Both the position numbers and the translations under genes were made by a program. Shown one piece after another: positions 59,748 through 64,000 of a stretch of DNA of 64,000 bases. A model generated the notes under the pieces. That model saw only the letters and a program-made list of their open reading frames with translations, had not been told where the DNA came from and did no database searches. The first letter of the stretch is position 1; each line of letters starts with the position of its first letter. This stretch comes from Cloeon dipterum (lineage: Eukaryota > Arthropoda > Insecta > Ephemeroptera > Baetidae), in contig NC_088787.1 of NCBI RefSeq assembly GCF_949628265.1, positions 4,206,501 to 4,270,500 of the forward strand, in the 5' to 3' direction.

Positions 59748-61419
59748 ATGCCGCTGGTGAAGCCGCTCTGCCGCGTTTGCGAGCGTCCGACGGCGGACGG
59801 CGCTGTCCAGGCTGTCCAATTGGACAAGGAGAAGCTGCAGACTTGGTTCTTGAACGTCTGCGCGTACGAATTCGCAGAGGAAATCGAGGATGAAGATCTG
59901 ATTTGCAGTTTCTGCATCTTGCACGCTGAGTGAGTTTTGAAATGCGATTATGTTTCCCCGAATTAACATTTTTCCCCAGGTTTCTAACCAGACAACTACC
60001 TGAATTTGACAATCTTGCTTGGTGGCCAACAAATTTCCAGCTGGACGGCACTCTAAAGGAATTACGCAAAATCTATTTTGGTAATTTTTTTCCTGTATTT
60101 AAATGCATAGAACAAAAATGTTTTAATGTTTTTTTTTCTTCATTAATCAATATGCCTAATTTTAAAAATTTTATGGTTTCGTTACAGAAGGAAAAGCAGA
60201 GCAGTGCTGGGTGCAGCTGGAGAAGATTGAGTTGCCAAAAATTGAGACGAAAGAAAATGGAGAGAACGAGGCAAAGACTGATGGTGAAAAGAGCAAGAAG
60301 AAATGTTTTTACTGTGGACTAGTTGTCGCAAAAATTAGTAGACACGTGAGGAAAATGCACAAAAATGCCATCAGGTGTGACTATCATAGATGTGCCACAT
60401 ATTTCCACACTTTCGAGGCAAAGGAGAGCCACACCAAGGAAGTGCATGAAAAGAAATTGATCAAGTGCAATTTTTGCGAGAAAGAGTTTCATTGGTCCGG
60501 TGACGTTAGAAGGCATATTCATCGATTTCATTCCGAGTTTCGCGTTAGATGCAAATTCATTGGTTGCCTCTGTTATTTCAAATGCGAACCAGAAATGATT
60601 GAACATTTTGATGCTGTCCACAAGGAAGAAGATGTGGAAAAAGCCTACAAGTGCCACCATTGCAAGTTCAAATCTAAAAAGAAAGACAAAATGTCGCTTC
60701 ACGTTTCTTGTATGCATTTGCCAAAATCGATCAAGTGCCAAAAATGCAACAAAATGTTTTCTACCAAGCAGCATCTGGCAAAACATGTAACACAGAATCA
60801 TGAGTCTCGGATGTGCTCAATTTGCAATTCAGATGTTACTGTTGGAAAAACGAGTGTCCATTTGAAAAGAATGAACTGTAGGCGCTGCAAGAATGAATTT
60901 GAATGCTCTGGATTGTACAAATCGCACTTGAAGACATGCAGGAAAACTCTTTTTAAATGTCAAAATTGCCCAAAGTTTTTCCAATTATCAGTTCAACTGA
61001 AATACCACTTGAAAATGAAGCACAGAAACAATTCCTGGCTCGGTTTGCAGTACAAAAAACTTGGATTCAAGTGCGAGCCGTGCAAAAGGTACTACAAAAG
61101 TGAAAATCTCCTGAAAATCCACTTGAATCGCATTCACAAGAAACTGAATTTAAAGCACTGCGCGCACTGTCCCAAAAGCTTCACTGATTTTGTAAACTTG
61201 AAAAACCATTTAGCTGCGAAACACTTTTTGATTGAACGCAAATACGAATGCGACCAGTGTGAAAGAAAATTTGTTTCCCCGTATTTCCTGTCTCAACATA
61301 AAAGGCAATCACATTTGAGAAACAAAATTCTGGAAGCGTGCAAGGTGTGCGGAAAATCAATGTCTCTCCAAAGTGTGAAAAGACATTTTCTGACAGTTCA
61401 CGGCATAGACAATCCGTAA
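59748..61419 (+). CDS. ZAD-like C2H2 zinc-finger protein, subfamily 1 (gene S), intact, plus strand
   Basis: Exons 59748-59929, 59980-60080 (101 bp, as in E) and 60188-61419 give 504 aa. Start MPLVKPLCRVCERP; C8, C11, C53, C56, with SFCILHAE instead of the usual CIWHAE. Exon 2 FLTRQLPEFDNLAWWPTN. The linker is PKIETKENGENEAKTDGEK. Thirteen finger units; C-terminus HGIDNP. The poly(A) signal is AATAAA at about 61,718. It is the only intact subfamily-1 gene on the plus strand and the closest relative of pseudogene E, so this end of the cluster looks inverted. Likely nuclear DNA-binding regulator. Confidence 0.9.
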
Positions 61420-61789
61420 CTATGAACTTTATTAAAAGGCTCTAGAAAATGTCTGCCAATTACCCTTTGAACCACAGAAACAACAGTACTATATTATTCG
61501 CTAAACTTGTTTCGCATGACTGCCATTTATAATTTTCTTCTTCCGTTTGATATTATTTGTTTGCCTCACACATTTAAGCAGATTAGCACTTTAGAGCAAG
61601 GGATGTAAAAGCAAAGTTTTGTACACTTCTTCAACTATATTTTCTTTGTATCCATTTTTGAAATCGATCATCTATCGCAATTTCTGCTTTCTGCGACATT
61701 TGTAACTTCTATCTCAAATAAAATTTTTGATACCAAAAAAGTTAATTTTACTTGATGAAATGCACTCTACATTTTCAAAATTGACGAAC

Positions 61790-61960
61790 TATTATCGGTG
61801 CAGATTGCTGCCTTCAGATCCTCCAGCTTATGCAAATTGGAACAAGAGTGGCACGCGACTCGAGTGACGTCATCAACAACGAATGGACTGGAGGTGGGGG
61901 AGGAGGGAGAAGGCCAACAGCGCCACCAAACACCAATGAATGATACAATCATAAAGTGGG
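61790..61960 (-). repeat. CRE module copy 13 (TGACGTCA at 61865-61872), inverted
   Basis: Reading on the minus strand: TTGGTGGCGCTGTTGGCC, TCCCTCCTCCCCCACC, TGACGTCACTCGAGTCGCG, GTGCCACTCTTGTTCC. It lies about 70 bp beyond S's poly(A) signal and faces S: the same relative geometry as for the minus-strand genes, now inverted as a unit with the gene. Confidence 0.85.
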
Positions 61961-62414
61961 AATGTTGCACAAAAATTATAAAGAAAATTGATTGTGACTC
62001 ACTTAACGGACTCAAACACTTTCCAAAAACTATATAATGTGTAATATTTTTTAAGAAATTTGACACTTTTACCTATGGATTAATAAGAATAGTTTATATT
62101 TAATTTAAAAATATTTGAAGTAATCTAATTAATACTTATGATAAAAATTCATAAAAATGTTTGGTTTTATTCAAAAACCTTTTCGCATTATACACAAATT
62201 TCATTCATGCATATATCTAATGGTGAAAAGTACATCATAGATAAATTACTCAGCAAGCGATGTGTTTGGTCAAGGGGGAATCCATATAAATTAAATTTCA
62301 TCGTGATTGATTGCTAATTGGATTTTAAAATAACTATGAGTGATTTTTAAAAAAAATATTCAGGCCATAAATTGTAAAGAACGCTACATAACACATGTCA
62401 AATTTAAACAAGTG

Positions 62415-62901
62415 GTTCTTAGATTTATCACATGATTGTTTCTTAAATAGATTGCAATAAAAACCAGAAATTCCTTGCTAGTGTGATTCTGGACTTCAGG
62501 AATAAATGAATTAATTAACGGAAAACATGGCAACTGTCCAACCGTCGCGGCATATTATGGTTTCTTGACGCGCCATTCAGTTTGAAAGAAATAAAAGTAC
62601 AATTTTTCCCTCACCCTTGCCACTTAATTTATATAAAAGATAGATTAGGAGTTAAAAATACGTACAACATGAACAATGTTTTATAACCAGAATATCCCAT
62701 AAGTGCGGGGACAATGAACTAATAAAAAAATCAATATTATTTGGCTTAAAGATTGAATTGTATTCTCAATAATCGATTTCCTTGCTAAAGTATATAGAGT
62801 CCCAAAAATCCTTCTCCTTTTCGTTTACCCTATAATCCACCTGACTACCTTGTAGAACTGCAGCTGTGTCGATCTCATTCGCGCCATTTCGAGTTGCCGT
62901 G
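62415..62901 (+). promoter_or_regulatory. Upstream region of relic T (subfamily-1 promoter)
   Basis: Shares the S promoter blocks: AGAAATTCCTTGCTAGTGTG, TTTCTTGACGCGCCATTCAG, GATTAGGAGTTAAAA, CCTTTTCGTTTACCCTATAA, GAACTGCAGCTGTGTCGATC. It appears complete although the gene is dead. 61,961-62,414 is A/T-rich without features. Confidence 0.55.
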
Positions 62902-63197
62902 ATGCCGCTGGTGAAGCCGCTCTGCCGCGTTTGCGAGCGTCCGACGGCGGACAGCGCTGTCCAGGCTGTCCAATTGGACAAGGAGAAGCTGCAGATTCGG
63001 TTCTTAAATGTTTTCGGCTATGAAATGGCAGAGGAAATCGAGGAAGAACGAACTTGAAGAGCATGAGCCAAAGATGGACGGTCCAAAAAGCAACAAGAAA
63101 TGTTTCTACGCAGTGGACAAGTTGTTGCTTATATTAGAAGTCACGTGAGATATATGCAAGAGAATGCCATCAGGTGTGACAATCATCGATTTGATTT
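62902..63197 (+). pseudogene. Truncated subfamily-1 zinc-finger gene (T)
   Basis: ATG at 62,902 opens MPLVKPLCRVCERPTADSAV and runs to EMAEEIE, then jumps straight into exon-3-type sequence (EEHEPKMDGPKSNKKCFY in another frame) and stops TGA at 63,055-63,057. Exon 1's end, intron 1, exon 2, intron 2 and the start of exon 3 are all missing through one deletion. The finger 1 remnant continues to AATGCCATCAGGTGTGAC (63,163-63,180) and then ends at a repeat boundary. Confidence 0.85.
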
Positions 63198-63999
63198 GAA
63201 TTAAAATAAAAATCATCTATTTCAAAGTGCCAAAGATATTTTAATTGTTTCGTTTCAATCCCATTCTCCATAAATTCCTCCAAGCAATAAAAATGGAGAG
63301 CTTGAAATGAGGTCTGTTAATTTTAACCCTTGAATCTAAATGGTTTTCGACCCTTCGAAGAGAATAGTAGTATTTTGGCGTCGCTTTGAGGGAAGGGCAG
63401 AAGATATGGATGGCTTTTGGGTTGCTGGGCGTGTCAGGCTAGAGGATACACATTTTAGACCACTAATTGTAAGCCACGAGAGCAGAATGGACCACCGAAG
63501 GAGCAGGTCGGGCACAGGCTGAGGAGGACACATACCTGTGTGTAATATATAAATTTCCAAATGCAAAGCATATTCCTCCCTCCATAACAAAACCCAAAAA
63601 AATGAGTTTGACTCTCGCTGGTTATTTCCTCGGTAAGGTAATGCTTAGAATTCAAAAGGCTGCAATCTAAATAGAGTTTAGGTAATTTTTGTTTCCCTAA
63701 ATATAAAATAATTACCTCTACGCTTTACGTTTTACTTATAAAATGGTACAAGCAGCTTGACATTTTTGTGCGTAATATTGACTGACATTTTCTCAATTTT
63801 AGATTTCAATTTGATTAAAAATTTACTTTTTTTTGAAGTTCTAGCTCAAATTAAAGACGCTGCAACTGTTCTCAGCGGTTGTTCAACTTGAACTGCGCTT
63901 GTGTAGAGCCGGTTGCATATGTTTTTTCAACAATTTAGGTGATATGAAAAGATGAAGCATGCCAAACACAGTAAATCAATGAGCGAAAATTTGTATTTC
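63198..63999. repeat. Inverted copy of 6.4-7.2 kb
   Basis: Reverse-complemented, 63,200-63,300 matches 7,110-7,215; 63,350-63,665 matches 6,745-7,010; 63,890-63,999 matches the common 3' flank of B and D (6,430-6,560 and 14,222-14,350). In B and D that flank starts about 100 bp after the stop, so a minus-strand subfamily-2 gene probably ends just right of the window. No gene is seen in the window itself. Confidence 0.7.
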
Positions 64000-64000
64000 A

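Noticed and set aside
1..64000. tRNA or rRNA genes
   Set aside because: I looked for cloverleaf-type A/B boxes (GGTTCGA) and conserved rRNA words and found none I could support.

Overview
This is an insect-like nuclear genomic window: A+T-rich, with short introns (often about 50 bp), canonical GT-AG splicing, a yellow/major-royal-jelly gene, RCBTB-type genes and ZAD-like C2H2 zinc-finger genes. A compact-intron insect such as a mayfly would fit, but that is a guess. All coordinates below come from reading the sequence by hand; splice sites were chosen by frame continuity and by comparison among the paralogues inside the window.

The window is dominated by a local family of thirteen zinc-finger gene units. 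All share one architecture: exon 1 (182 bp, ZAD-like half with CxxC...CxxC), exon 2 (101-104 bp, rest of the domain, a WW/LDD-rich segment), exon 3 (about 1.23-1.24 kb, acidic linker plus 13 C2H2-like fingers). There are two subfamilies. Subfamily 1 starts MPLVKPLC and lies on the minus strand in A (1.1-3.0 kb), C (9.4-11.3), E (15.4-17.1), F (17.8-20.0), I (26.4-28.7), K (33.5-38.1) and M (42.0-44.1), and on the plus strand in S (59.7-61.4) and T (62.9-63.2). Subfamily 2 starts MS(S/F)ARPLC and is always on the plus strand: B (4.7-6.3), D (12.5-14.1), G (21.5-23.2), J (30.4-32.0). Four head-to-head pairs recur (A/B, C/D, F/G, I/J). C, D, F, G, I, J, M and S are intact; A has lost its last finger; B, E and T are pseudogenes; K is split by a 2.57-kb DNA transposon.

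Between the units lies a repeated module of about 100-170 bp built around a CRE palindrome (TGACGTCA) followed by a GCGTGCCACTTTTGTTGCGG / GTTGCATAAGCTGC block. Thirteen copies are visible. One sits beyond the 3' end of every subfamily-1 gene with a readable 3' end, pointing back at the gene; others lie in the head-to-head promoters of A/B and I/J. This is the most unusual regularity here and may mark promoters, antisense promoters or boundaries.

Other genes: a BTB/BACK-like gene (24.0-25.7 kb), a yellow-family gene with a C-terminal membrane segment (38.8-40.4), two tandem RCC1-BTB (RCBTB-like) genes (45.8-50.8), a short two-finger protein resembling the start of the cluster's finger array (52.0-52.5), a small Cys-rich protein (52.9-53.4), a small tail-anchored-type protein (53.9-54.4), and a leucine-rich-repeat-like protein (56.8-58.9). 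The two window edges look like further units cut off by the window: a subfamily-1 promoter flank on the left and a mirror-image subfamily-2 3' flank on the right.
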